Positions 41,403-49,711 are shown, counted from the stretch's first letter. The stretch: DNA of 64,000 nt from Thermalbibacter longus (GCF_023806485.1 NZ_JAMSLR010000005.1:31975-95974), one strand, 5' to 3'. Notes: a model not told the origin generated them from the letters alone. A program made the numbers and translations.

Positions 41403-42365
41403 ATGGCTCTGCGGTGCTCGTCTCGCGTGCGTCCTCGGGGAGGCAATCTCTGGGGCATTCTGGTCGTGGTGGCCTTCGCGCTCGCCACAGCCTGTGGTGG
41501 CCAGGCTGGATCCCCCACAGCGGCAACCGGCGGACCTCCGAGTCCGCCGGCGATGACAAGTGCCAGTCCTTCACCGACGGCGACTCCGTCGCCGATGGCT
41601 CCCGCCTCCCCGACGCCGCAGCCGACGCCGACTGCCGAGCCGGTCTCCGGCGAAGTCGTCGTCTTCGCCGCCGCCTCGCTCGCCGATGCGTTCCAGGAGA
41701 TCGCTCAGGAGTTCCAGGCGATGTACCCGGGCACGACGGTAACCTTCAACTTCGCTGGCTCCTCGGCGCTGCGCACCCAGCTCGCGCAGGGGGCGAAGGC
41801 GGACGTGTTCGCCTCTGCCGACGAGAAGAACATGCGCGGGGCGCAGGAAGACGGCACCGTCGCCGAGGAGCCGCGCGTCTTCGTCCGTAACACCCCGGTC
41901 GTGGTCGTCCCGGCAGATAACCCGGCCGGTATCGCCGGGTTCGCAGACCTGGCGAAGCCGGGCGTCCGGCTCGTCCTCGAGGCGAAGGACGTGCCGATCG
42001 GCAACTATGCCCGGCAGATCCTGGCGAAGGCGAGCGAGGATCCCGCGTATGGTGGCGACTTCGCCGACCGCGTGCTCGCCAACGTGGTCTCCGAGGAGAC
42101 GAACGTCAAGGCCGCGCTGACCAAGGTCGCCCTCGGCGAGGCGGACGCGACGTTCGTCTACGTCTCGGACGTGACGCCGGACGTGCGGGAAAAGGTGCGC
42201 GTCGTCGAGGTGCCCGAGCAGTTCAACGTCGTGGCCGAGTACTACATCGCGACGACGAAGGAGGCGCCGAACGCGGCCGGTGGACGGGCGTTCATCGACT
42301 TCGTGCTGTCGCCGGAAGGGCAGGCGATCCTGGAGAAGTGGGGCTTCACGCCGGTTGAACGGTGA
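41403..42365 (+). CDS. modA: Molybdate ABC transporter substrate-binding lipoprotein
   Basis: 320 aa from the ATG at 41403, after GGGAGGGTATTG. Signal peptide with lipobox ATAC (Cys 31), a Pro/Ser/Thr spacer to about residue 78, then the ModA fold: VVVFAAASLADAFQEIAQEF, FNFAGSSALRTQLAQGAKAD, VFASADEKNM and AALTKVALGEADATFVYVSD. The Ser residues of AAASL and GSSAL are the usual oxyanion contacts. Binds molybdate or tungstate outside the cell and delivers it to ModB, encoded two genes downstream. It is 42 bp after the regulator gene and likely in the same transcript. Confidence 0.93.
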   Translation: MALRCSSRVRPRGGNLWGILVVVAFALATACGGQAGSPTAATGGPPSPPAMTSASPSPTATPSPMAPASPTPQPTPTAEPVSGEVVVFAAASLADAFQEIAQEFQAMYPGTTVTFNFAGSSALRTQLAQGAKADVFASADEKNMRGAQEDGTVAEEPRVFVRNTPVVVVPADNPAGIAGFADLAKPGVRLVLEAKDVPIGNYARQILAKASEDPAYGGDFADRVLANVVSEETNVKAALTKVALGEADATFVYVSDVTPDVREKVRVVEVPEQFNVVAEYYIATTKEAPNAAGGRAFIDFVLSPEGQAILEKWGFTPVER

Positions 42366-42381
42366 TCGAGGAGGCGTCACG

Positions 42382-43128
42382 ATGACCGCGACCCAGCTCA
42401 GGCTCCTCTTTCCCGGCGCCTTCCGGGAGATCGCCGAGACGATCCGCACCGCCTTCGCCCGGGAAGCACCGGGCATCGAGTTGACCTTTCATCCGTTCCT
42501 TCCCTCGGGGATGCTGGCTCAGGCTGTCCTCGAAGGAACTGAGGTCGATATCGTCGTCTCGGCAAACTGGGCGTTCATGGACTGGCTCCGCGAGGTCGGC
42601 ATCGTCCCAGAGCCGCGGGTGTTCGCTGGAAACCGCCTCTGCGTCATCGCGCTGCCGGACGCGCGCCCGCCGGTGACCGGCGTCGATTCCCTCGCGCAGC
42701 CGGGCCTGCGCCTCGTCGTGTCACAGCCGATCACCGATCCCTGTGGACAGTACGTCCGCGCGTTCTTTGCCCGCGCGGGGATCGTCGAGGCGATGCGGGA
42801 GAAGGCCCGGCGTGGCGAGCTCGTACATACGCGTGGCTCGGCCGACTTGCCGGCAGCGCTCTTCGATGGCCGGGCCGATGCCGGCATCCTCTACCTGTCA
42901 GAGGCACGACGCCTCGCCGGTCGCCTGCGCGTCATCGCCTTGCCGGAAGGGCTCGATCTTCACGATCAGATCCGCTTCACGGCGGGGACGGTCGCGCGAG
43001 GCGGCTCTCAAAAGCCAGAAGCGGAGCGGTTCCTGAGGTTCTTGACGGGTGATCCCGGGCAGATGCTGCTCGAGGCTGCGGGTTTCTTGCCGCTTGCGAG
43101 GCTGTCCGGAGGGGTCGAGGATGGCTGA
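42382..43128 (+). CDS. ModA-like binding protein without signal peptide
   Basis: 248 aa from the ATG at 42382, preceded by GAGGAGGCGTCACG. The fold resembles ModA/tungstate-type binding proteins: LRLLFPGAFREIAETIRTAF, FLPSGMLAQAVLEGTEVDIV, GLRLVVSQPITDPCGQYVRA and a late ADAGILYLSEARRL. There is no signal peptide and no hydrophobic N-terminus, and upstream codons add none. The gene sits between modA and modB with 8-bp overlap to modB. It may be a cytoplasmic molybdate carrier or sensor, or it may have lost its signal sequence. Its ligand contacts differ from those of the modA product. Confidence 0.8.
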   Translation: MTATQLRLLFPGAFREIAETIRTAFAREAPGIELTFHPFLPSGMLAQAVLEGTEVDIVVSANWAFMDWLREVGIVPEPRVFAGNRLCVIALPDARPPVTGVDSLAQPGLRLVVSQPITDPCGQYVRAFFARAGIVEAMREKARRGELVHTRGSADLPAALFDGRADAGILYLSEARRLAGRLRVIALPEGLDLHDQIRFTAGTVARGGSQKPEAERFLRFLTGDPGQMLLEAAGFLPLARLSGGVEDG

Positions 43129-43996
43129 GCGACCTGCCACTGCCCGGACGGCGCAGCAGACCGTCGCGAGCCATGAGCGGCTGTCTCGACCGCCAGCCCG
43201 CCCGAGCCGGCCTGTGCCATTCGCCCGGGTGCCGGCAGTTCTCCTCTTGCTCTACCTCGCCGTGCCCCTGCTGGCGCTGCTCTGGCGCGGGACGGGCCCG
43301 GCGACGCTGCGGGCGCTCGGCGACCCGCTGGTCGTCTCGGCGATCCGCCTGACGCTGCTCACCACCGGGCTCGTCCTCCTCCTCGCCGTGCTCACCGGCA
43401 CGCCGCTCGCCTACTGGCTGGCGCGCTCCAGCTTCCGTGGCAAGCAACTGGTGGAGACGCTGGTCGAGCTGCCGATCGCCCTGCCGCCGGTGATCGCCGG
43501 CGTCGCGCTGCTGATGGCGTTCGGCCGGCGCGGGGTGTTCGGCCCGGCCCTCGAGGTGTTCGGTATCGCCCTGCCCTTCACCACCGCCGCGGTGGTGCTG
43601 GCCCAGCTCTTCGTCGCCGTGCCCTTCTACGTGCGGGGAGCGGCGCTCGGCTTCCGGGCCGTGCCGCGCGAGCTGGAGGAAGCCGCGGCCGTCGACGGCG
43701 CGACCGGGTGGGAGGCGTTCCGGCGGATCACACTGCCGCTGGCGTTCCCGGGCCTGCTCTCCGGGCTGCTGCTTTGCGGCACCCGCGCGGCGGCCGAGTT
43801 CGGCGCCACCCTGCTCTTCGCCGGCAACCTGCCCGGGCGTACGCAGACGATGACCCTCGCCATCATGACGGCGATGGAGACGGACGTCAGCCGGGCGCTG
43901 GCCTTGGCCGTGCTCCTGATGCTCGTCTCGCTCGCCATCCTCCTCGGTGTGCGCGCGCTGCTCGGCGGCCGCGACGAGCTGGCGATGAGTGGATAG
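43121..43996 (+). CDS. modB: Molybdate ABC transporter permease
   Basis: 291 aa from the ATG at 43121, which overlaps the previous gene by 8 bp. After a hydrophilic N-terminus of about 40 residues come five to six membrane segments. The ModB-type region AYWLARSSFRGKQLVETLVE and LPIALPPVIAGVALLMAFG and the EAA loop ELEEAAAVDGATGWEAFRRI are clear. The C-terminal GATLLFAGNLPGRTQTMTLA is the usual late signature. It forms the channel of the molybdate importer. No ModC ATPase gene follows; the next gene is a molybdenum-enzyme maturation factor, so ModC must be encoded elsewhere. Confidence 0.94.
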   Translation: MAERPATARTAQQTVASHERLSRPPARPSRPVPFARVPAVLLLLYLAVPLLALLWRGTGPATLRALGDPLVVSAIRLTLLTTGLVLLLAVLTGTPLAYWLARSSFRGKQLVETLVELPIALPPVIAGVALLMAFGRRGVFGPALEVFGIALPFTTAAVVLAQLFVAVPFYVRGAALGFRAVPRELEEAAAVDGATGWEAFRRITLPLAFPGLLSGLLLCGTRAAAEFGATLLFAGNLPGRTQTMTLAIMTAMETDVSRALALAVLLMLVSLAILLGVRALLGGRDELAMSG

Positions 43997-44010
43997 CCGG
44001 AGGGGCAGGC

Positions 44011-44817
44011 GTGCTGGTCGTTGTCCTCGGCACCAACGACGTCGCCTCGGCGGTCGCGCACCGTCTCGTCGCGGCCGGCTACTCCGTAGTGCTGGCGGAG
44101 GGGCCGGCACCGGCGGTCACTCGGCGCGGCATGGCCTTCGCCGATGCCGTCTTCGACGGCGAGGCGGAGCTGGCCGGGCTGCGAGCGCGGCGAGTCGAGT
44201 CGATCCCCGAGGTGGAGGCGCTGCTCGCCAGCCGGGTCGCTATCCCGCTGCTCGTCGGCTGGAGCCTGCGCGACCTCGCGGGCAGCCTGCGGCCGAACGT
44301 CCTCGTCGATGCCCGGATGCGCAAGCGGGCACAGCCGGAGACCCTGCGCGGGCTGGCACCGCTCACTGTCGGCCTGGGGCCGGGCTTCGTTGCCGGCGAG
44401 CAGGCGGATCTGGCCGTCGAGACGGCCTGGGGCGAGGATCTCGGCCGGGTTATCGCGCGCGGCCCGACCCGGCCGCTCGAGGGTGAGCCGCGGGAGATTG
44501 CTGGGCACGCGCGCGATCGCTACGTCTACGCCCCTCTTGCCGGCGTGTTCGAGACGACGCGCCAGATCGGCGAGCTGGTCGAGGCCGGCGAGCCGCTGGC
44601 CCGCATCGGCGAGGCCATGCTGCGCGCTCCGCTCGGCGGAGCTATCCGAGGCTTGACGCGGAGCGGCGTTCCGGTGAGCGTGGGCACCAAGGTGATCGAG
44701 ATCGACCCTCGCGGTGCGGCTGGGCAGGTCTTCGGCATCGGCGAGCGACCGGCCCGGATCGCAGCGGGCGTGCTGAATGCGATCCGGGCCTGGCAGGCCG
44801 AAGGGCGCGGGGCTTAA
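44011..44817 (+). CDS. EF2563/YqeB-type molybdenum hydroxylase accessory protein
   Basis: 268 aa, GTG at 44011 after GGAGGGGCAGGC. The N-terminus VLVVVLGTNDVASAVAHRLV is a Rossmann-like start, and later parts LLVGWSLRDLAGSLRPNVLV and VDARMRKRAQPETLRGLAP, then TVGLGPGFVAGEQADLAVET, match the family annotated as selenium-dependent molybdenum hydroxylase system protein (YqeB/EF2563). Such proteins are thought to help mature xanthine-dehydrogenase-like enzymes. Placement next to modAB supports a molybdenum-cofactor role. Whether selenium is involved here cannot be told from the sequence. Confidence 0.85.
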   Translation: MLVVVLGTNDVASAVAHRLVAAGYSVVLAEGPAPAVTRRGMAFADAVFDGEAELAGLRARRVESIPEVEALLASRVAIPLLVGWSLRDLAGSLRPNVLVDARMRKRAQPETLRGLAPLTVGLGPGFVAGEQADLAVETAWGEDLGRVIARGPTRPLEGEPREIAGHARDRYVYAPLAGVFETTRQIGELVEAGEPLARIGEAMLRAPLGGAIRGLTRSGVPVSVGTKVIEIDPRGAAGQVFGIGERPARIAAGVLNAIRAWQAEGRGA

Positions 44818-44849
44818 CCCCGGAGCCTTCTCTTACCAGCGTTTTCTTC

Positions 44850-44878
44850 TTGACAGGTTAGAACATTGGTGCTACAGT
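44850..44878 (+). promoter_or_regulatory. Promoter of the DNA glycosylase gene
   Basis: TTGACA (44850-44855), 17 bp, TACAGT (44873-44878), about 49 bp before the ATG. Confidence 0.72.
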
Positions 44879-44926
44879 GCGGCCTGAGAGCGTCGCTCGC
44901 GACACTCGTCTCGCGGGGAGGTGCAC

Positions 44927-45952
44927 ATGGATGCGCGGGTGGTATCGGCGCGCCTGGAGGAGCCGGCGCCGCAGCCGTTCGACTTCGTCTCGACGGCGAG
45001 CGAGCACGGGTGGGCGTACCTGAAGCCGTTCGAGTGGGACGAGGCTGCAAGCGAGCTCCGGCGGATTCACCGGCTGGCCAGCGGCCGAGTTGCGCGCCTG
45101 CGGATGCGGGAAGGTTCCATGGGCAGCTCGTCCGTGAGCGTGGTCGTCGAGGCGGTGGGGGGCGCGCTCACTGCCGAGGAGGAGGCGGAGATCCGCCGGG
45201 TGGTGCGCCGGATGCTGCGGCTGGACGAGGATCCCTCCGAGTTCTACCAGTACTGTGCGCAGCTCGACGGCTGGAGCCTTCGCCTTACGCCGGGCGGTGG
45301 ACGGCTGCTCCGCTGCCCGAGCCTCTTCGAGGACATGGTCTACACCCTCTGCACGACCAACGTGAACTGGTCAGGCACCAAGCGGATGGTGGAGCGGCTG
45401 GTTGCGACGCTGGGCGAGCCGTTCCCCGGCCGCGACGACTGGCGCGCCTTCCCCACGCCGCAGGCGATCGCGGCTGCCGGGCCAGACCGCCTGCGGCAGG
45501 AGGCCCGGCTCGGCTACCGGAGCGCCTACCTCTGGCAGCTCGCCCTGGACGTGGTCGAGGGGCGGCTGGATCTCGGCGCGCTGGAAGACCCGGGACTCAG
45601 CACCGAGGAGCTGTACCGCGCCCTGCGCCGGATCAAGGGGGTCGGGGACTACGCGGCGTCCACGCTGCTGATGCTCCTCGGGCACTACGACTTCATCGGC
45701 ATCGACTCGGAGGCGAAAGCGTTCGTCTCGCGGAAGTACTTCCAGGGCCAGCCGGTCGGCGAGGCGCAGGTGAGGGCGATCTATGAGCCCTGGGGTCGCT
45801 GGCGCTACCTGGCGCTCTGGTTCGACGTCCCCCCACACGACCCAACAACCAAACATGACATAACTTTACACACCACTCCTCGTGGTGTACCCTCGGCGTC
45901 GAGCGGTCGCCAGGACTGCACGACGAAGGGAGAGAGCGATGACACACCATGA
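44927..45952 (+). CDS. HhH-GPD superfamily DNA glycosylase (AlkA/OGG-like)
   Basis: 341 aa from the ATG at 44927, after GGGAGGTGCAC. N-terminal half of unknown detail; the C-terminal half holds the helix-hairpin-helix RALRRIKGVGDYAASTLL (232-249) and the catalytic Asp 260 in FIGIDSEAK. The residue before the Asp-bearing helix is not Lys, so a monofunctional glycosylase is more likely than an AP lyase. FEDMVYTLCTTNVNWSGTKR is a usual OGG/AlkA-type segment. It would remove damaged bases. The last 30 residues are poorly conserved and overlap the promoter and start of the DUF2795 gene. Confidence 0.85.
   Translation: MDARVVSARLEEPAPQPFDFVSTASEHGWAYLKPFEWDEAASELRRIHRLASGRVARLRMREGSMGSSSVSVVVEAVGGALTAEEEAEIRRVVRRMLRLDEDPSEFYQYCAQLDGWSLRLTPGGGRLLRCPSLFEDMVYTLCTTNVNWSGTKRMVERLVATLGEPFPGRDDWRAFPTPQAIAAAGPDRLRQEARLGYRSAYLWQLALDVVEGRLDLGALEDPGLSTEELYRALRRIKGVGDYAASTLLMLLGHYDFIGIDSEAKAFVSRKYFQGQPVGEAQVRAIYEPWGRWRYLALWFDVPPHDPTTKHDITLHTTPRGVPSASSGRQDCTTKGESDDTP
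45865..45893 (+). promoter_or_regulatory. Possible promoter for DUF2795 inside the glycosylase gene
   Basis: TTTACA (45865-45870), 17 bp, TACCCT (45888-45893). The spacer and edges contain the dyad ACACCAC-TCCTC-GTGGTGT (45870-45888), a candidate operator. The DUF2795 ATG follows 46 bp downstream. Confidence 0.5.
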
Positions 45953-46160
45953 GGCTCACGGCCAGGGGCAGATGCCCAACCCGGTGCAGGTACAGAAGCT
46001 CCTCCGAGGGATCGACTATCCGACCGACAAGCGGACGCTGCTCGACACCGCGCGGCGCGAGGGCGCCGATGAGAACGTGCTGCGTGCCCTCGAGCGCCTG
46101 CCCGAGACGACGTTCAACAGCCCCAACGATGTCTCGGAGCAGATGAGCAAGTTGATGTAG
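45939..46160 (+). CDS. DUF2795 small protein
   Basis: 73 aa from the ATG at 45939, after AAGGGAGAGAGCG; it overlaps the glycosylase end by 14 bp. The sequence MPNPVQVQKLLRGIDYPTDK, RTLLDTARREGADENVLRAL and LPETTFNSPNDVSEQMSKL fits the DUF2795 family, a small helical protein widespread in Actinobacteria and Chloroflexi. No catalytic residues are apparent. Function unknown. A hairpin 22 bp after the stop probably ends the transcript. Confidence 0.85.
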   Translation: MTHHEAHGQGQMPNPVQVQKLLRGIDYPTDKRTLLDTARREGADENVLRALERLPETTFNSPNDVSEQMSKLM

Positions 46161-46182
46161 CCGGCCACCGCGCGCCGGTATC

Positions 46183-46208
46183 GGGGGACGGCCGCCCGGT
46201 CGTCCCCC
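46183..46208 (+). terminator. Hairpin terminator after DUF2795
   Basis: Perfect stem GGGGGACG/CGTCCCCC with a 10-base loop, 22 bp after the DUF2795 stop. It is followed by TTCGTCC rather than a long T run. Confidence 0.55.
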
Positions 46209-46521
46209 TTCGTCCGGGAATACTCCGGCGCTCGGCGCCTTCACGCTGCGCGGGTGGTCCGGCTCACAGGGGTGGAACGGCGAATGAACGGCTTCCCCGC
46301 GCTCTCGCCGCCGATGCGTTGTCCGCGCTGCTGGCCTCGAGATCTCGCAGGGTGATGAGGTCGTCCACTGGGGCAGCAGCGGCACCAGCCGGAACCCGGT
46401 GACCTCGGTGATGATCTAACACGCTCGTCCACCTTCCCAACCGGTGACGAAGCTGCCGGCGCCGGCTAAGCTAGGCTGGGTAACGGCCGATGACTGGGCA
46501 GCAGGCGAGGAGGCGCGGCGG
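46209..46521. other. 313-bp intergenic region before the oxidoreductase gene
   Basis: No convincing gene, RNA or repeat was seen. An in-frame GTG at 46444 could extend the next gene by 26 codons (MTKLPAPAKLGW), but the ribosome site favours 46522. Confidence 0.4.
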
Positions 46522-46956
46522 ATGGCTGCGACGCTTAGCCCAGCGGAGCGCGCCTTCGTCGACGCGCAGCGCGTGGGGCACCTGGCGACCGCCGACGCCC
46601 GCGGCGAGCCGCACGTCGTGCCGGTCTGCTACGCCTACGACGGCCTGTGTTTCTATACCCCGATCGACGAGAAGCCGAAGCGGGGAGATCGTCCGCTCAG
46701 GCGGGTTCGCAACGTGCAGGAAACTGGCCGGGCGGCGCTGGTCGTCGACCGCTACGATGAGGACTGGTCGCGCCTGGCCTGGGTGATGGTGCGTGGGCGG
46801 GCGGAGATCCTGGAGCCCGCTCATCCTGACCACTCCCGGGCGCTCGCGCTGCTGCGCGACCGTTACCCCCAGTACCGGGGAATGGAGCTGGAGCGCCTGC
46901 CGGTAATCGCGCTGACACCGGAGCGGGTGGCGAGCTGGGGCGCGCTCGACGGTTGA
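46522..46956 (+). CDS. PPOX-class flavin/F420-dependent oxidoreductase (Rv0121-like)
   Basis: 144 aa from the ATG at 46522, with GGAGGCGCGGCGG upstream; a GTG at 46444 is an alternative. The split-barrel pattern is plain: FVDAQRVGHLATADARGEPH, VVPVCYAYDGLCFYTPID, then KRGDRPLRRVRNVQETGRAA and LAWVMVRGRAEIL. The best match by eye is the TIGR03668 type, F420-dependent members known from Actinobacteria. F420 versus FMN use cannot be decided from sequence alone; Chloroflexota are known to make F420. The gene converges with the ABC-2 permease gene 127 bp downstream. Confidence 0.8.
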   Translation: MAATLSPAERAFVDAQRVGHLATADARGEPHVVPVCYAYDGLCFYTPIDEKPKRGDRPLRRVRNVQETGRAALVVDRYDEDWSRLAWVMVRGRAEILEPAHPDHSRALALLRDRYPQYRGMELERLPVIALTPERVASWGALDG

Positions 46957-47083
46957 TCTGCGCCGGCTCAGGCAATGGCTGAAGCCGGTGCACTGAGGAG
47001 TCCGCTTCACCACGCCGCCGGAATTCGCCCAGCGCTGTGTCGAGGCGACCAGCGTGTTGGTGTTCTGAGCCGGGCCGCCGGCC

Positions 47084-48163
47084 TCACACCGCTCGCGGCT
47101 CCCAGCGGAAGAAGCGGAGGCCGATCGCCAGGCCGACGACTGCGGTCGCCACCATCACCAGCAGGTTCGGCCAGGTCGTCAGGATGCTCTGGCCACGGAT
47201 GATGATCTCTCGCAGTGCCTCGACCAGGTAGGTGAGGGGCATGATCTTGGTGAGTGGCTGCATCCAGGACGGCGCGGTGTCGACTGGGAAGAAGACGCCG
47301 CTCAGGAACATCATCGGGAACGTGGCGATGTTGGCGACAGCCGACGCGGTCTCCACGTTGCGGGTCATCCCGCTCACGATGAAGCCGAGCGAGATGAAGG
47401 CCAGACACCCGGAGATGACCAGCACGAGCAACGAGAGCACGTCGCCGGCCACCTCGAGGTCGAACAGGGTCATGGCGAGCCCGATGAAGATGATGGCCTG
47501 CAACACGGCGATCCCGAGCTGGCTGAGCACATGGGCGACCAGGAACTTCCAGAGCGGGAAAGGCGTGGCCTTGATACGCCGCAAGATCCCGCGCTCGCGG
47601 TAGCCCACCAGCCCCATCGACATCCCGATCACGCCGTTCTGCATGATGGCCATGCCGAGGATGCCGGGAGTGAGGAAGTCGATGAAGCGGAGCGCGTTGC
47701 TCTGGACGCCTTCCACCGTGATGTCGATCGCCGGCTGGGCGTTCGCCATCTCGGCGTTAGCCCGCTCGAGGAACTGCTGGATGGCGAGCATCGCCACCTG
47801 GGACCGCTGGAAATCCGTCTGGTCGTAGAGAATCTGCGCGCTCAGCCGGCCACTGTCCGCCTGCCGGAAGACAAGCACGGCATCGCGATCCCCCTCCTCC
47901 AGCGCCTGCCGCTCGTCCGTCTCCGTTCCCAGCGTGATCGTGAAGCTGGCGGTCTGCCGCATCTGTTCCAGGATTCCCTGGGATACCGGCGACTGCTCCG
48001 CGCCGACCACGCCCACCTCGAAGTCGGGCCCCTCGTCGTTCCCGAGAATGAAACCGAAGAGGACGATGAAGATGGCGGGGAACGCGAGCATCCAGAAGAG
48101 CGCCATGCGGTTCCGCAGGGTCATCCGGATGAACGCGAGCGTCATGGTGCCGAGCCCGCTCAT
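47084..48163 (-). CDS. ABC-2 type transporter permease
   Basis: 359 aa from the ATG at 48163 after GGAGGTTGCGCGA. First membrane segment near residues 20-40, a large outside domain (about 45-165: EVGVVGAEQSPVSQGILEQM, VLVFRQADSGRLSAQILYD), then five to six segments in the C-terminal half, including FLTPGILGMAIMQNGVIGM and ATFPMMFLSGVFFPVDTAP, hallmarks of ABC-2 permeases such as YhgE/DrrB-like exporters. The large loop is seen in multidrug or lipid exporters. It overlaps the ATPase gene by 4 bp (ATGA). The exported molecule is unknown. Confidence 0.92.
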   Translation of the reverse strand: MSGLGTMTLAFIRMTLRNRMALFWMLAFPAIFIVLFGFILGNDEGPDFEVGVVGAEQSPVSQGILEQMRQTASFTITLGTETDERQALEEGDRDAVLVFRQADSGRLSAQILYDQTDFQRSQVAMLAIQQFLERANAEMANAQPAIDITVEGVQSNALRFIDFLTPGILGMAIMQNGVIGMSMGLVGYRERGILRRIKATPFPLWKFLVAHVLSQLGIAVLQAIIFIGLAMTLFDLEVAGDVLSLLVLVISGCLAFISLGFIVSGMTRNVETASAVANIATFPMMFLSGVFFPVDTAPSWMQPLTKIMPLTYLVEALREIIIRGQSILTTWPNLLVMVATAVVGLAIGLRFFRWEPRAV

Positions 48164-49131
48164 TCGCGCAACCTCCGGCCGGTGTAGTGCAGGAAAACAT
48201 CCTCCAGCGTCGCCGAGGTGACCGTCAGCCGCTCCACCTGGCCACCGGCCTGGCGCACGCGCTGGAGCAGCGCTGTCAGCGCCGTCTCCGGGTCTTCTGT
48301 TTGTAGCTCCACCTCGCCGTCGACGAACTGGGCACTGGTCACGCCGGGGAGGGAACGAAGAGCGGCCTCGTCGAGCGCAGGCCCGTCCAGCGTTGCCCAG
48401 ATGGTCGCAGCCGGACCGAGCTGGGCGATCAGCCGGCGAGGGGCGTCGCAGGCGAGCACTCGCCCGTAGTCCATGATCGCCACCCGGTCGCAGAGCGCTT
48501 CCGCCTCTTCCATATAGTGCGTCGTCAGCACAACGGTGCGCTTCTCGGCTTTGAGGGAGCCGATGATGTCCCACAGGTTTCGGCGAGCGGCCGGATCGAG
48601 GCCGGTCGTCGGCTCGTCAAGGAAGACGATATCGGGGTCATTGACGAGCGCGATGGCGAGCGAGAGCCGCTGCAGCTGCCCGCCCGAGAGCGTGGACACC
48701 CTCGCCGTCGCCTTCTCGGTCAGCGAGACGCGATCCAGCAGGCCGTCGATGCGCGAGCGGCTTGCGTCGGTCAGGTAGAGCGTGGCGAACAGACCGAGCA
48801 GCTCGCGCACCGTCAATTCCTCGAAGAGGGCTGTCTTCTGGAGCTGCACCCCGATCCGATGCTTGATGCGCTCCGGATGATGCACGACGTCGACACCGGC
48901 AACCTCGATGCTCCCACCGTCGGGCGGTCGAAGTCCTTCGATCATCTCGATGGTGGTCGTCTTGCCGGCGCCGTTAGGGCCGAGAATCCCGAAGACCTCT
49001 CCGGGATTGACCGCCAGATCGACGCCATCGACCGCCGTGACTGCGCCGTAGCGTTTGACCAGCCCTCGTACCCGGATGATCGGTTGAGCGGTCGGTTCGG
49101 TCTCGGATTGCCTGGCCGCAACTGGCTGCAC
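48160..49131 (-). CDS. ABC-2 transporter ATPase (DrrA/CcmA-like)
   Basis: 323 aa from a GTG at 49131, preceded by GGAGCGGGGAGC; an ATG at 49164 is possible. Complete ATPase: Walker A GPNGAGKT, Q-loop GVQLQKTALFEELTV, signature STLSGGQLQRLSLAI, Walker B DIVFLDEPTTGLDP and His in LTTHYMEEAEALCDRV. The C-terminal 100 residues (EVELQTEDPETALTALLQRV, TVTSATLEDVFLHYTGR) are the regulatory tail found in drug exporters of this type. It drives the permease encoded next. The promoter TATACT stands at 49201-49206. Confidence 0.94.
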   Translation of the reverse strand: MQPVAARQSETEPTAQPIIRVRGLVKRYGAVTAVDGVDLAVNPGEVFGILGPNGAGKTTTIEMIEGLRPPDGGSIEVAGVDVVHHPERIKHRIGVQLQKTALFEELTVRELLGLFATLYLTDASRSRIDGLLDRVSLTEKATARVSTLSGGQLQRLSLAIALVNDPDIVFLDEPTTGLDPAARRNLWDIIGSLKAEKRTVVLTTHYMEEAEALCDRVAIMDYGRVLACDAPRRLIAQLGPAATIWATLDGPALDEAALRSLPGVTSAQFVDGEVELQTEDPETALTALLQRVRQAGGQVERLTVTSATLEDVFLHYTGRRLRE

Positions 49132-49200
49132 GCTCCCCGCTCCTTGCGCTCGACAGAACGCCATCCCTGGTTACCACACGAGCTCGACCGGTGGCACCGC

Positions 49201-49230
49201 AGTATACCATCATTTTTGTTCATCTGTCGC
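49201..49230 (-). promoter_or_regulatory. Probable promoter of the ABC-2 exporter genes
   Basis: Minus strand GCGACA (49230-49225), 18 bp, TATACT (49206-49201), about 37 bp before the ATG at 49164. Confidence 0.5.
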
Positions 49231-49296
49231 TGGCCTGGATCCGGTCTCGCCCGTCCCGCGCGAGCGCGGCGTGCACCGCCGGGCAGCCACCGGGGT

Positions 49297-49593
49297 TCAG
49301 CGCAGGACGTGCAGCAGGGTGTAGATGCCGAGCACGACCATCATCGCCCCAGCCAGCGCGCTCGGCCAGCCGCGAGTGCGCGCCGCGGCCATCATCCGGG
49401 CGCCGTGCAGCGTAATGATCACGGCGGCCGCTGCCGAGAGCGCGATCATCACTGGACGCCCGGCTTCGGCCAGGCTGCTCCGGCGCACGAGCGTGGCGAC
49501 CACGAAGAGGACGAACAGCACCACGACGCTGGCGAGCGGTGGTAGCCAGACCGGCGTCGTCAGGCTATGCCGGGCACTCGGGATAAGGCGCAT
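49297..49593 (-). CDS. Small membrane protein, three spans
   Basis: 98 aa, ATG at 49593 with GGACGGAGTCT upstream. Three hydrophobic segments: PPLASVVVLFVLFVVATLV, PVMIALSAAAAVIITL and ALAGAMMVVLGIYTLLHVL. Arg-rich loops separate them. No family recognised. It precedes the exporter operon with 132 bp to the promoter region and may or may not be cotranscribed. Function unknown. Confidence 0.6.
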   Translation of the reverse strand: MRLIPSARHSLTTPVWLPPLASVVVLFVLFVVATLVRRSSLAEAGRPVMIALSAAAAVIITLHGARMMAAARTRGWPSALAGAMMVVLGIYTLLHVLR

Positions 49594-49677
49594 AGACTCC
49601 GTCCGATCTCACGGCAGATGCCCATCGATCGGGCGCTAAGCATACCGCAGCGACTCAGGCTAGACCTCGAGCGAGTA

Positions 49678-49711
49678 GTGCACTGTGCACAGCGAATGCT
49701 GAGCTGTGCAC
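49678..49711. repeat. Triple GTGCAC and a 9-bp inverted repeat before the GNAT gene
   Basis: GTGCACAGC (49685-49693) and GCTGTGCAC (49703-49711) form a perfect 9-bp inverted repeat with a 9-base centre. A further GTGCAC lies at 49678-49683. The cluster stands about 100 bp before the GNAT gene and 84 bp upstream of the divergent small-membrane-protein start. It may be an operator. Confidence 0.6.
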
